38,293 nucleotides of DNA from Steroidobacteraceae bacterium (GCA_019683695.1 JADGHX010000027.1:1-38293), one strand, 5' to 3'. Counted from the first letter of the stretch, positions 7,872 to 16,604 are shown. Numbers and translations: made by a program. The notes: generated from the sequence alone by a model not told the origin.

Positions 7872-8765
7872 GTGGAGAAGTTGACGTCGATTCTCGTGGT
7901 GCTGGACGGCAGTTCCAGAGACGTATCACTTCTCGTGAAAGCCGCGCGGCTGGCTGCCGCTTTCGGCGCGCGCGTCGAGCTCTTCTCGTGCGACTGGATG
8001 CAGGCGGAAGCGCTCAAGCGCGTTGGCGACGCGGAAGCCGCGCAGGCCTTGCGGGCTGCCTCGTTGCGCGAACAGTGCGCCTACCTGACGCGTCGGGCGC
8101 AGAACGTCGGGATGCGGAATGTGGCGGTCGCTGTGGATGCGGCGTGCGAAACGCCGCTCTACGAGGCCATCGTCCGAAAGGCTTTCAGCAGCCGTCCGGA
8201 CCTCGTCATGAAGCGCATGACGGAGCCGTCACGGACCGCGCATGGCGCACTGGCTCCGAACGACCTGCAGCTCGTTCGCACGTGTCCCGCGCCGCTTCTG
8301 CTCTGTCGAGACAACCCCTGGCCGGTCTGGCCGCGCTTCGGCGCCTCGGTGGACCTGTCGGACGCGGACCTCGCCCCTCTGGCTGCACTGACCATCCGCA
8401 CCGCGCGGTTCCTGCGAAACGGCTGCGGGGGAGAGCTGGAGCTGCTCTTCGGAGAGCCTGCGCGTTCGACCGTTCCGGGGCGGGGAGACGGGGATCCGGG
8501 AGCGTTCCAGAGGGACTGCGACATCATCGTCCTCGGCGCACTTACGCGACGAACAAGCGCAACCAGAATGGCAGGCGCACTTACGCGCCGACTCATGGAG
8601 TCCGCTTGCTCGGACGTCGTGCTTGTGAAGCCATCGAGTGCCCTGGCTCCATTGAAGAACCGAAATGTGCAGGTGCTGAGCATTCCAACACGGTGTATCG
8701 GTAGTGAGCAGATGGGTGCGGAAGAAGGTGCGGGGTGTAGGGCCCGCACCGAAGGGGCGACGTAG
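7872..8765 (+). CDS. Tandem universal stress protein, UspE-like
   Basis: About 297 residues with two Usp (adenine nucleotide alpha-hydrolase-like) halves. The first half contains RPDLVMKRM and the LQLVRTCPAPLLLCRDNPWP stretch, which resembles UspE. The second contains DIIVLGALTRR and ends in MESACSDVVLVKPSS. Usp proteins bind ATP or respond to stress; UspE types are linked to oxidative stress, motility and aggregation, though this one has no shown role. The GTG at 7872 is preferred because GAGGAG lies 6 bases upstream. GTG at 7851 and TTG at 7878 remain possible. The last ~30 residues are low-similarity. A strong hairpin follows the stop. Confidence 0.85.
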   Translation: MEKLTSILVVLDGSSRDVSLLVKAARLAAAFGARVELFSCDWMQAEALKRVGDAEAAQALRAASLREQCAYLTRRAQNVGMRNVAVAVDAACETPLYEAIVRKAFSSRPDLVMKRMTEPSRTAHGALAPNDLQLVRTCPAPLLLCRDNPWPVWPRFGASVDLSDADLAPLAALTIRTARFLRNGCGGELELLFGEPARSTVPGRGDGDPGAFQRDCDIIVLGALTRRTSATRMAGALTRRLMESACSDVVLVKPSSALAPLKNRNVQVLSIPTRCIGSEQMGAEEGAGCRARTEGAT

Positions 8766-8769
8766 TTCC

Positions 8770-8791
8770 GGCTGAGGGGGCACCCTCAGCC
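8770..8791 (+). terminator. Hairpin terminator after the Usp gene
   Basis: A perfect 9-base-pair stem (GGCTGAGGG / CCCTCAGCC) with a GGCA loop, beginning 5 bases after the Usp stop and followed by ATTTG. The stem is strong but the T-run is short, so it may act as an intrinsic or hairpin-assisted terminator. Confidence 0.65.
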
Positions 8792-8926
8792 ATTTGCCCC
8801 GGGCGCTCGCATCGCCGGTACACGGACGGGCAACCACGCTCCGTCGGCCCCTGAGCCGCCGCATGCGACATCGAGCCCCGGGTTATCGCATCATGCGCGG
8901 ATGCGCACCGACCTTTACTCACTGCA

Positions 8927-10273
8927 ATGAGCACGCGCACGCAGCGTCTGCGATCGCTGTTCGCTGGCTCCGTGGGCAACCTCGTCGAGTGGTACGACTG
9001 GTATGTCTACGCGGCGTTCTCGATCTATTTCGCCAAATTCTTCTTCCCGAGCGGCAATCTCACCGCGCAGCTCCTCAACACCGCGGGTGTGTTCGCGTTG
9101 GGCTTTCTCGTGCGGCCGCTTGGGGGCTGGCTGCTCGGCTGGTATGCCGATCGGCGCGGACGCAAGGCCGCCCTGACGCTGTCGGTGCTGATGATGTGTG
9201 GGGGCTCCCTGGCGATCGCCGCGGTGCCCGGATACGACCAGATCGGCACCGCCGCGCCGGTGGTGCTCGTTCTCGCGCGGCTGCTTCAGGGTCTGAGCGT
9301 AGGAGGGGAGTACGGCACGAGCGCGACGTACCTGAGCGAGATCGCGCCCTCCCATCGCAGAGGCTTCTACTCCAGTTTTCAGTACGTGACGCTGATCATG
9401 GGGCAGCTTCTTGCGCTCGCCGTGTTGCTCCTGCTCCAGCATGTGTTCCTTTCCGGGCGCCAGATGGAGGCGTGGGGCTGGAGAATTCCGTTCGTCATCG
9501 GCGCGATCTGCGCAGTGGTCGCCGTCCTGCTTCGCCGGGACATGGCCGAGTCGGACGTGTTCGAGCACCGGGGCCGGCGCATACGCGGCAACCCCATACG
9601 TGAGCTGCTGGCGCATCCCAAAGCGGTGCTGACGGTGGTCGGGCTGACGATGGGGGGCACTCTGGCGTTCTATACCTACACGACCTACACCCAGAAGTTT
9701 CTGGTCAACACGACGGGGTTCGACAAGGAGACTGCGACGGCCATCAGCGCCATCGCATTGCTGCTGTTCATGCTGCTGCAGCCACTCGTCGGGCTGCTGT
9801 CGGATCGGGTGGGCCGGCGACCGGTGCTCATCGCGTTCGGGGTGGGCACGGCGCTTTTCACGGTTCCCATCATGTCCGCCCTCGAGGGCACAACGTCGGC
9901 GCTGGGCGCGTTCCTGCTGGTGCTGCTCGCGCTGATCATCGTGAGCGGCTACACCTCAGTGAACGCCATCGTGAAAGCAGAATTGTTTCCCACGCACATT
10001 CGGGCGCTCGGCGTGGGGCTGCCGTATGCCGTGACCGTGGCGCTGTTCGGGGGCACGGCGGAGTACGTGGCGTTGTGGTTCAAGTCCGTGGGGAACGAGC
10101 CGGGCTTTTACTGGTACGTGACCGGCTGTGCGCTCGTATCGCTCACAGTGTACGTGCTGATGCCGGACACTCGGGACACCTCGAAGATCGCTCCCGTGGC
10201 GGACGAGGCGGAACACACGTCGTCACGTTCGCACACCGCGGACGCGCAGTCGTCGTTGCTCGAAGAGCGCTGA
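8927..10273 (+). CDS. MFS metabolite:H+ symporter, alpha-ketoglutarate permease-like
   Basis: A 448-residue inner-membrane transporter of the MHS family (KgtP/ShiA/ProP group), expected to have 12 helices. The N-terminus AGSVGNLVEWYDWYVYA is characteristic of the family. The loop 2-3 motif GWYADRRGRKAAL follows, then LLQGLSVGGEYGTSATYLSE, and the equivalent loop 8-9 motif is GLLSDRVGRRPVL. The likely substrates are di/tricarboxylates or 2-oxoglutarate coupled to protons. The exact substrate is inferred from overall resemblance to KgtP and is not proven. The ATG at 8927 matches the family start. It is flanked by hairpins on both sides and so is probably a single-gene unit. Confidence 0.9.
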   Translation: MSTRTQRLRSLFAGSVGNLVEWYDWYVYAAFSIYFAKFFFPSGNLTAQLLNTAGVFALGFLVRPLGGWLLGWYADRRGRKAALTLSVLMMCGGSLAIAAVPGYDQIGTAAPVVLVLARLLQGLSVGGEYGTSATYLSEIAPSHRRGFYSSFQYVTLIMGQLLALAVLLLLQHVFLSGRQMEAWGWRIPFVIGAICAVVAVLLRRDMAESDVFEHRGRRIRGNPIRELLAHPKAVLTVVGLTMGGTLAFYTYTTYTQKFLVNTTGFDKETATAISAIALLLFMLLQPLVGLLSDRVGRRPVLIAFGVGTALFTVPIMSALEGTTSALGAFLLVLLALIIVSGYTSVNAIVKAELFPTHIRALGVGLPYAVTVALFGGTAEYVALWFKSVGNEPGFYWYVTGCALVSLTVYVLMPDTRDTSKIAPVADEAEHTSSRSHTADAQSSLLEER

Positions 10274-10316
10274 CCCTGGCACACGCCGGTTCACGGGCAC
10301 CCGCCATGTGCCAGGG
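10274..10316. terminator. Inverted repeat between convergent permease and csrA genes
   Basis: CCCTGGCACA (10274-10283) pairs perfectly with TGTGCCAGGG (10307-10316) across a 23-base loop. It begins right after the permease stop and lies 11 bases before the end of csrA, so it could end transcripts from both sides. There is no T-run. Confidence 0.55.
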
Positions 10317-10327
10317 GTGCACTCGAC

Positions 10328-10522
10328 TTACTCGTCAGGGTCGAGCGTCTTGGCTGGCCCGTCCTGCTTCTTGCGAATCGCAATCTCCTCGCGGTCCACC
10401 GGAACATCGCGCGGTGCCTGGACCCCGATGCGCGCGCGGCTGCGGTCCAGACTGACGAGCGTGACGACGATATCGGACCCGATGGTGATGGACTCTCCGG
10501 GCTTCCTCATGAGGATCAACAT
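10328..10522 (-). CDS. csrA: Carbon storage regulator CsrA
   Basis: A 64-residue RNA-binding protein that blocks or stabilises mRNAs by binding GGA motifs near ribosome binding sites. The N-terminus MLILMRKPGESI is followed by IVVTLVSLDRSRARIGVQAP and VDREEIAIRKK, the canonical five-strand dimer fold; the Arg in VDREEI is the key RNA-binding residue. The ATG at 10520-10522 is preceded by GAAGGGAATGGC, a good ribosome binding site. It is shorter than nothing in its family and looks complete. It lies downstream of the lrp-like gene on the same strand with 116 bases between, so it may have its own promoter. Confidence 0.95.
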   Translation of the reverse strand: MLILMRKPGESITIGSDIVVTLVSLDRSRARIGVQAPRDVPVDREEIAIRKKQDGPAKTLDPDE

Positions 10523-10638
10523 GCCATTCCCTTCGCGCTTGGCTCCGCCGGGCGGAAACGGGTCGTAGGATATAGTCCACAGCCACGGCACTCAACCACT
10601 TCCGCGTCACGATCGTACGAATCCCGCGGTGAACGGTT

Positions 10639-11112
10639 TTATTTCGAGACAAGCGGCAGACGCGTGGTGAACTTCTTCGTGCGGAGTACGAAGCTCGTAT
10701 TGACCGAGCGCACGGCGCGCAGCTGGAGCAGGTGCGTGGTCATGAACTTCTCGTAGGCTTCGATGCTCGCGGCCACAATGCGCAGCAGGTAGTCGTTCGT
10801 GCCGCTCAGGGAGTGGCACTCGAGCACCTCTGGCCGGTCCGCGATCATCTGGTCGAATTGCCGCACGCTCTCCGGATGATGGTTTTCGAGCGAGACCATC
10901 GCGTACGCCTGGATCGGCAGCCCCACCGCAGGCGCATTCAGCAGCGTCACGTGCGCGGCGATCAGCCCCTCGCGCTCGAGCCGACGCAGGCGTCTCCAGC
11001 AGGGGGCGGGCGAGAGCCCTACGCGCTTGGCGAGCTCCTGATTCGAGATGCGCGCATCAATCTGCAGTTCATCGAGGATGCGCCGGTCGAGGCGGTCGAG
11101 GGGTCTCGCCAT
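10639..11112 (-). CDS. Lrp/AsnC-family regulator, BkdR-like
   Basis: A 157-residue feast/famine regulator. Residues 1-60 are the helix-turn-helix (LDRLDRRILDELQIDARISN, then LSPAPCWRRLRRLEREGLI). The remainder is the RAM ligand-binding domain (AYAMVSLENH, LSGTNDYLLRIV). The start at 11112 (ATG) follows GGAGGATCGACAG, an excellent ribosome binding site, although the frame is open further upstream. It is divergent from the branched-chain 2-oxoacid dehydrogenase operon. In Pseudomonas, BkdR of this family activates such an operon in response to branched-chain amino acids. The same role is inferred here from position. Confidence 0.92.
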   Translation of the reverse strand: MARPLDRLDRRILDELQIDARISNQELAKRVGLSPAPCWRRLRRLEREGLIAAHVTLLNAPAVGLPIQAYAMVSLENHHPESVRQFDQMIADRPEVLECHSLSGTNDYLLRIVAASIEAYEKFMTTHLLQLRAVRSVNTSFVLRTKKFTTRLPLVSK

Positions 11113-11132
11113 CTGTCGATCCTCCGAAAAAG

Positions 11133-11147
11133 GGCAATAATCTTGCC
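11133..11147. promoter_or_regulatory. Candidate Lrp-type operator between lrp-like gene and bkd operon
   Basis: A perfect inverted repeat, GGCAA-TAATC-TTGCC, 20 bases upstream of the regulator's start in the 131-base divergent gap. An AT-rich centre flanked by a short palindrome fits Lrp/AsnC operators. Binding is not shown. Confidence 0.45.
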
Positions 11148-11243
11148 GATCAAGGGCCAGTTCAGGCAACAACGGAAAGCCGATTGCGTGACGTCGCGCA
11201 TAAGCTGTGCAGCATCCATCGAACCGCAGGAAGGACGCACGTC

Positions 11244-13376
11244 ATGGGTAACCGGGCTGTCGCTGTGCCTCGTCCCGCTCACATTGCCGTTCACGGGAAG
11301 GATTTCGCCGGAGCCGCCGTTGCCCCGGACTGGCGACGGGTGGCGTATCTCATGCACGCCTCGCGCGCGCTGGATGAGATCGAGGAATCGCGTCTGGTGC
11401 CCGAGCGCAAGGTGCTCTATCAGTTCTCCGCTCGCGGGCACGAGCTCGGCCAGATTCTGCTCGGGCTGAAGCTCACCGCGCCCCATGATGGCGTCGGCGT
11501 GTACTACCGCTCACGCCCGCTCATGCTCGCGCTGGGGCTCGAACTGGAGGAGGCCGCGGCCGGGCCGCTGGCCCGTGCCGGCTCGTTCAGCGATGGGCGC
11601 GACATCGGCGTGGTGTTCAACATGCCGCGCCGAGGTGGCACCACCGTGCTGCCGGCGTGCGGCGGCGTGGGTGCGCAATACACGCCTGCGGCCGGTTGGG
11701 CGCAGGCCATTCGGTATCGCGCGGACGTGCTTCAGGATGCTTCCTACAAGGAAAGCATCGCGGTGGCTCACGGTGGCGATGCGTCGTGCGCCACGAACGG
11801 CTTCTGGTCCGCGCTCGGCATGGCGACGACGCTTCGCTTGCCCATGCTGTTCTACATCGAGGACAACGGATACGGCATCTCCGTAAGGTCGGACCTGCAG
11901 ACGCCCCGCGGAAACATCGCCGCAAACCTCGCCTCATTCGCGAATCTCACCGTTCTCGATGGTGACGGCACGGATCCCCGCGAAGCGGCCGCGCTCATCG
12001 AGCGAGCCGTCATGTCGGTGCGAGCCGGGAAAGGGCCGGTGCTCTTGAGGCTTACGGTGCCGCGGCTCTGCGGTCATTCAGGGCAGGACACACAGGCCTA
12101 CAAATCCGCCGACGTGGTTGCGCTCGAGCGCGCGCGGGACCCGCTCGTGCGCCTGCGCAGCGCGCTCGTTCCGGCCGAGATTCCGGCGCACGAATGGTCC
12201 GATATCGCAAACAAGGCCCGGCAGGATGTCGAAACCGCCGTGGCGCGTGCCCTCGCGCGCCCCATGCCGGACGCGTCGCAGATCACGCGGCACGTGCATG
12301 CCGAAGTGCCCGCCGGCACGCCGCCCGACCTGCAGCGGCAGGGCGGGCTTGCACCCGAAGGACACGTGTTTCCCGCCAGCACGGAAGTGCCGAAACCTGA
12401 GGCGGCGCGCATCAACATGCTCACGGCCATTCGGCGCACGCTGGATGTGGAGCTGGCCACCAATCCGAAACTGGTCGTGTTCGGGGAAGACGTCGGCCCG
12501 AAGGGCGGTGTGCATGGGGCCACGCTGGGCCTGCAGGAAAAATACGGCCCCGCACGCGTGTTCGATACCAGCCTGTCTGAAGAGGGCATCATCGGACGCG
12601 CTGTGGGCATGGCGCTCGCGGGGCTGATGCCGGTTGCGGAGATTCAGTTCCGCAAGTACGCCGAGCCGGCCACGGAGCAGCTCAACGACTGCGGCACAAT
12701 GCGCTGGCGCACGAACAACCGATTCGCCGCACCCCTCGTCGTGCGCATGCCGGGCGGGTTCTTCAAGTGCGGCGATCCCTGGCACAGTCAGACGAACGAG
12801 GTCGCCTTCCTGCATGCGGTGGGCTGGCGTGTGGCCATGCCGTCGAACGCGGAGGACGCCGTGGGCCTGCTCCGTTCCGCGCTCCGCGGCAACGACCCGA
12901 CGATCTTCTTCGAGCATCGCGCGATGCTCGATGGCGCGTGGGCGCGCCGGCCGTATCCGGGCGATGACTTCATCGTGCCGTTTGGCAAGGCACGCGTGAT
13001 TCGGCCGGGAACGGAGCTCACCGTGGTGACCTGGGGCGCCATGGTCGAGCGCTGCGAACAGGCTGCGGCGGCCTCGCACGTGGATGTGGAAGTGCTGGAT
13101 CTGAGAACGCTCGCGCCGTGGGATCGGGACGCCGTCCTTGCATCCGTGCGCAAGACACGCCGGTGCATCATCGTGCACGAGGACACACTCACCGCAGGTT
13201 TTGGCGCCGAGATCGCGGCCGTGCTGGCGCGGGAAGCGTTCTGGTATCTCGATGCGCCCATCGAGCGTCTGGCGATGCCGGATATTCCCAGCCCTCACAA
13301 TCCGGTGCTGCTCGAAGCGGCCCTGCCAGCAGTGCGCGACATCGTGCGCGCCATCCGGCGCACAGCGAGCGTGTGA
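11244..13376 (+). CDS. Branched-chain 2-oxoacid dehydrogenase E1, fused alpha-beta subunits
   Basis: A 710-residue thiamine-diphosphate enzyme that decarboxylates 2-oxoacids from valine, leucine and isoleucine and passes the acyl group to E2. The alpha half (about 1-350) has SARGHELGQILLGLKL and the TPP/Mg motif from HGGDASC (about 176-182) to IEDNGYGIS (205-213). The beta half starts near residue 390 (INMLTAIRRTLDVEL) and has VVFGEDVGPKGGVHGAT, DTSLSEEGIIGRAVGMALAG and VDVEVLDLRTLAPWD. In most bacteria these are two proteins; a fused form is known in several lineages. The ATG at 11244 follows AGGAAGGA; a TTG at 11184 opens the frame earlier but is less likely. E2 follows after 3 bases. Confidence 0.93.
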   Translation: MGNRAVAVPRPAHIAVHGKDFAGAAVAPDWRRVAYLMHASRALDEIEESRLVPERKVLYQFSARGHELGQILLGLKLTAPHDGVGVYYRSRPLMLALGLELEEAAAGPLARAGSFSDGRDIGVVFNMPRRGGTTVLPACGGVGAQYTPAAGWAQAIRYRADVLQDASYKESIAVAHGGDASCATNGFWSALGMATTLRLPMLFYIEDNGYGISVRSDLQTPRGNIAANLASFANLTVLDGDGTDPREAAALIERAVMSVRAGKGPVLLRLTVPRLCGHSGQDTQAYKSADVVALERARDPLVRLRSALVPAEIPAHEWSDIANKARQDVETAVARALARPMPDASQITRHVHAEVPAGTPPDLQRQGGLAPEGHVFPASTEVPKPEAARINMLTAIRRTLDVELATNPKLVVFGEDVGPKGGVHGATLGLQEKYGPARVFDTSLSEEGIIGRAVGMALAGLMPVAEIQFRKYAEPATEQLNDCGTMRWRTNNRFAAPLVVRMPGGFFKCGDPWHSQTNEVAFLHAVGWRVAMPSNAEDAVGLLRSALRGNDPTIFFEHRAMLDGAWARRPYPGDDFIVPFGKARVIRPGTELTVVTWGAMVERCEQAAAASHVDVEVLDLRTLAPWDRDAVLASVRKTRRCIIVHEDTLTAGFGAEIAAVLAREAFWYLDAPIERLAMPDIPSPHNPVLLEAALPAVRDIVRAIRRTASV

Positions 13377-13379
13377 GCC

Positions 13380-14651
13380 ATGCCGGCCACTCGTGACATC
13401 TGCGCCCCTGCGGAGCAGACGGAAGGCACGCGCTCCCAGGTGCTGCGCTGGCTGAAGCAGGTCGGTGAGCACGTCACCGAGAACGAGCCGCTCGTCGAGA
13501 TGGAAACGGACAAGGTCACCGTCGAAGTGGCCGCGCCGGCGAGCGGCGTTCTGCAGGAGATCGTGAAGCGAGAGCAGGAGGAGGTGGCACCCGGGGATGT
13601 CCTGGGTCGCGTCGCGCTCGACAGCCCGGCGGACGCGAGCGCACGCGAGCAGGCCCAGGCTACTGCTACTGCCGCGGCGCCGAGCGGGGCGGAGCCCCGG
13701 CCATCCGCCAGCGCGAGCCCGCCGCCGCATGAGCCGCCCACCACGCGCTCGACTCGCGCCCGCGCGACGATGGCACCCGCCGTGCGTCGCCTGCTCGCCG
13801 AGAGAGGCATCGATCCGGCGCTCATTCAGGGCACCGGTGAGGGCGGCCGCATCACCGTGGACGACGTGCTCGCTTGCGAAGAATTCGGGCCGCCGGCAAC
13901 CGTTGGCGGCGAAAGCGCGCGCGCGACGCCCGACGCCGAGCCGGGCGTTCCCAGTCATCTCGTGCCCCATTCGACGATGCGCAAGCGCATTGCCGAGCAC
14001 ATGGTGCAGAGCCTGCTGCACACGGCGCCGCACGTTACCAGCGTGTTCGAGGCGGACATGAGCGCTTTGAGCACTCATCGGGCACGGAACAAGCACACCT
14101 TCGAAGAACGCGGCGCGCCGCTCACCTTCACGGCGTACTTCATCGCCGCGGCCGTCCAAGCCATTCGGGCCGTTCCGGAAGCGAACAGTCGGTGGACGGA
14201 TTCCGCGCTGGAAATCCACGACACCATCAACATCGGTGTGGCAACCGCGCTCGAAGGCGTGGGTCTCGTCGTGCCGGTGCTGCGGGACGTGCAAAGGCTG
14301 GATCTGTTCGGCATCGCGAGCGCGCTCAACGAAAAAGTAAGCGCGGCACGCGAGGGCCGGCTTCAGCCGGCGGACGTGCGCGGCGGCACGTTCACCATTT
14401 CGAACCACGGCGTGAGCGGCAGCCTGCTTGCGGCCCCCATCGTGATCAACCAGCCGCAGTCCGCCATCCTGGGCATCGGCAAGATGGAGAAGCGGCCGGT
14501 CGTGGTGAGCGAGGAAGGCGAGGACCGCATCGTCGTGCGCCCGAAATGCTACGTGACGCTGACGATCGATCACCGGGTGATGGACGGCCACGACGCCAAT
14601 CGGTTTCTGCGCACGTTCGTGAACGTGCTCGAATCCTGGCCCGCTTCGTGA
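13380..14651 (+). CDS. Branched-chain 2-oxoacid dehydrogenase E2 (dihydrolipoamide acyltransferase)
   Basis: A 423-residue core subunit that moves the acyl group from lipoamide to CoA. An N-terminal lipoyl domain carries the lipoylated lysine at about Lys45 (VEMETDKVTVEV). An Ala/Pro-rich linker follows (about 85-130), then a peripheral-subunit-binding domain (about 131-166, APAVRRLLAERGIDPALIQG). The catalytic domain ends with TIDHRVMDGHDANRF, with catalytic His398 and Asp402. It starts 3 bases after the E1 stop, so the two are cotranscribed. No E3 (dihydrolipoamide dehydrogenase) follows, so E3 must come from elsewhere in the genome. Confidence 0.93.
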   Translation: MPATRDICAPAEQTEGTRSQVLRWLKQVGEHVTENEPLVEMETDKVTVEVAAPASGVLQEIVKREQEEVAPGDVLGRVALDSPADASAREQAQATATAAAPSGAEPRPSASASPPPHEPPTTRSTRARATMAPAVRRLLAERGIDPALIQGTGEGGRITVDDVLACEEFGPPATVGGESARATPDAEPGVPSHLVPHSTMRKRIAEHMVQSLLHTAPHVTSVFEADMSALSTHRARNKHTFEERGAPLTFTAYFIAAAVQAIRAVPEANSRWTDSALEIHDTINIGVATALEGVGLVVPVLRDVQRLDLFGIASALNEKVSAAREGRLQPADVRGGTFTISNHGVSGSLLAAPIVINQPQSAILGIGKMEKRPVVVSEEGEDRIVVRPKCYVTLTIDHRVMDGHDANRFLRTFVNVLESWPAS

Positions 14652-14666
14652 GAATCGAAACCGTGC

Positions 14667-14684
14667 GCCCGGCCTGACCCGGGC
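14667..14684. terminator. Hairpin between convergent E2 and modC genes
   Basis: A GCCCGG stem pairs with CCGGGC across a 6-base loop, midway in the 40-base gap between two convergent genes. It is short and without a T-run, and could serve as a weak bidirectional terminator. Confidence 0.45.
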
Positions 14685-14691
14685 GACACGT

Positions 14692-15801
14692 TCACCGTGC
14701 GCCGGGCTCGAGTGGCGCCGTGAATGTGTGGCCCCGCATGGAAACCGCTTTCACGAGCACCCACACGCGACTTCCCGGTTGCAGGTGCAATGCGTCCACG
14801 GCAGCGGACGTCACTCGCGCAAGCACCACGGGCCCGCCGATATCGACGCGAACGAGCTTCGTGTCCGCCTCGTCGTCGGCAATGGCCTCGATAACGCCCT
14901 CCATAGAGCTGCGCACGCTGATCGAATCCGGCGGCTGTGTGGCGAGAATGATGTCCCGCGCGAGGAACTGGACGCGCACCTTCGCACCGATCCGAGCTTC
15001 GCGTGCGCCCACGTGCAGTGTGCCGCGCCCGATCTGAATCTCGGCGAGGCCTCGCGTGGTATCGACGTTCGTTACCGTGCCGTCCACCACGGCGCCGACC
15101 GCATCCGGCCCCACAATGGCGCGCAATTCCGGCCGCAAGCTCACCTCTTCGAGGGACCCTTGCGCCACGAGCCTGCCCGCCTCGAGCAGCACCACGTGCG
15201 TCGCGAGCCGCAGCACTTCATCGAACTGGTGGCTCACATAGATCATCGGCAACGACAGCTGATCGCGAAGCGCCTCGAGATAGGGCAGCACTTCATCCCT
15301 GCGTGCCACATCGAGTGACGCGAGAGGCTCATCGAGCAGCAGGAGCCGCGGTTGTGAGAGCAGGGCGCGGCCGAGTGCCACGCGTTGCCGTTCACCGCCG
15401 GAAAGTTGATGGGGACGCCGCTCGAGCAGAGGTGCAAGGCCCAGCAGCTCCACCACCTGATCGAAGCCGATGCGCTGCTCGATACCTCTCGCGCGTTTCT
15501 GGCCGTAGCGCAGATTGCCCGCGACGCTGAAATGCGGAAACAGCCGCGCGTCCTGAAACACGTAGCCGATCCGGCGCCGCTCGGCCGGAATGCGCGATCC
15601 GGCGCGCGTATCGAAGAGCGTCAGATTATCGAGGCGCGCGTGGCCCTCGTCCGGCTCCAGGAGGCCCGCGATGAGATTGACGGTGGTCGATTTCCCGCAG
15701 CCGGAGCGGCCGAACAGCGCCACGACGCCCGGCGTCGGCGCATCGAAGGCCACATCGAGCGAGAAGCCCTCCCGGCGCTTTCTCAACGCAACGCTCAGCA
15801 C
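14692..15801 (-). CDS. modC: Molybdate ABC transporter ATP-binding protein
   Basis: A 369-residue ATPase driving molybdate uptake on the cytoplasmic face of the ModB channel. The Walker A motif is GRSGCGKST (31-39), the signature is LSGGERQRVALGRAL, the Walker B is LLLLDEPLASLD, and the switch His is in YVSHQFDEV. A C-terminal extension (about 235-369) holds mop/TOBE-type oxyanion-binding repeats (IRSSMEGV-like SVRSSMEGVIEAI, VLVKAVSMRG), as usual for ModC. The start is a GTG whose G is shared with the stop of modB, so translation is coupled. The system could also carry tungstate. Confidence 0.93.
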   Translation of the reverse strand: MLSVALRKRREGFSLDVAFDAPTPGVVALFGRSGCGKSTTVNLIAGLLEPDEGHARLDNLTLFDTRAGSRIPAERRRIGYVFQDARLFPHFSVAGNLRYGQKRARGIEQRIGFDQVVELLGLAPLLERRPHQLSGGERQRVALGRALLSQPRLLLLDEPLASLDVARRDEVLPYLEALRDQLSLPMIYVSHQFDEVLRLATHVVLLEAGRLVAQGSLEEVSLRPELRAIVGPDAVGAVVDGTVTNVDTTRGLAEIQIGRGTLHVGAREARIGAKVRVQFLARDIILATQPPDSISVRSSMEGVIEAIADDEADTKLVRVDIGGPVVLARVTSAAVDALHLQPGSRVWVLVKAVSMRGHTFTAPLEPGAR

Positions 15802-16496
15802 TAGCGCCCCAGCTTCCAGCGCACACGCCGCGCAAACCCTTCGGCGAGCAGCAATCCCGTGAGCCCCAGCACGAAGGAAATCACGGCGAGGCGCGCCGCC
15901 ACCGCATCACCGCCCGGTGACTGGATGGCCGTGTAGAGCGCCAGGGGCAGCGTGCGCGTTTCGCCGGGGATGTTCGACACGAACGTGATCACCGCGCCGA
16001 ATTCGCCCAACGCCGCGGAAAAAGCCGTGACGGCGCCCGCCACGATGCCCGGCAGCATGAGGGGGAGGGTGATCGTGGCGAACCGGTCGAGCGGCCCGGC
16101 ACCGAGCGTGCGCGCCGCTGCTTCGAGGCCGCGATCGACGTTCTCGAGCGCGATGCGAATGGCGCGCACCATGAGGGGAAACGTCATCACCGCGGTCGCC
16201 AGCGCGGCACCGGCCGTGCTGAACGTGAGCTGCAGCCCGAATTTCTCGTAAAGCCATGCGCCAATCGGGCCGCGCGTGCCGAACAGCACGAGCAGCACGT
16301 ACCCGACGGCCACCGGTGGCAGGACGAGCGGCAGGTGAACGAAGGCGTCGAATACCGTGCGCCCGGGAAAGCGGGCGCGGGTGAGCACCCATGCCACGAG
16401 GACGGCGAGCGGCAGACTGAAGAAGACGCTGCGGGTCGCCACCTCCAGGCTCAGCAGCAGCGCATCGATCTCCTCAGGCGTCAGCAGCTCCGTCAT
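15801..16496 (-). CDS. modB: Molybdate ABC transporter permease
   Basis: A 231-residue inner-membrane channel with about 5-6 hydrophobic helices. It has the ABC permease EAA loop (EAARTLGAGPLDRFATITLP) that contacts ModC, and the ModB-like segments LPLVLPPVAVGYVLLVLFG and SAALGEFGAVITFVSN. The ATG at 16494-16496 lacks a strong ribosome binding site. The gene before it is a ferredoxin-NADP reductase, not the usual periplasmic binding protein modA, so substrate capture must rely on a distant modA. Confidence 0.92.
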   Translation of the reverse strand: MTELLTPEEIDALLLSLEVATRSVFFSLPLAVLVAWVLTRARFPGRTVFDAFVHLPLVLPPVAVGYVLLVLFGTRGPIGAWLYEKFGLQLTFSTAGAALATAVMTFPLMVRAIRIALENVDRGLEAAARTLGAGPLDRFATITLPLMLPGIVAGAVTAFSAALGEFGAVITFVSNIPGETRTLPLALYTAIQSPGGDAVAARLAVISFVLGLTGLLLAEGFARRVRWKLGR

Positions 16497-16559
16497 CGGC
16501 TCGCGTGCACATCGCGCCGCCCGCGCGGCGGCGCGCGCGATGCTCCGGGAACGCCGTGG

Positions 16560-16576
16560 GTCCGGTCAAGCCGGAC
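16560..16576. terminator. Hairpin between ferredoxin reductase gene and modB
   Basis: GTCCGG-TCAAG-CCGGAC, a perfect 6-base-pair stem with a 5-base loop in the 108-base spacer downstream of the reductase stop. There is no T-run; it may end the cys transcript before modB. Confidence 0.4.
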
Positions 16577-16604
16577 GTGTGAGGTCGGGATCCCGAACCG
16601 GGCT

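Noticed and set aside
12078-14591. 837-codon minus-strand open frame opposite the E1 and E2 genes
   Set aside because: Antisense to recognised enzymes, with no domain-like segments; a codon-bias shadow.
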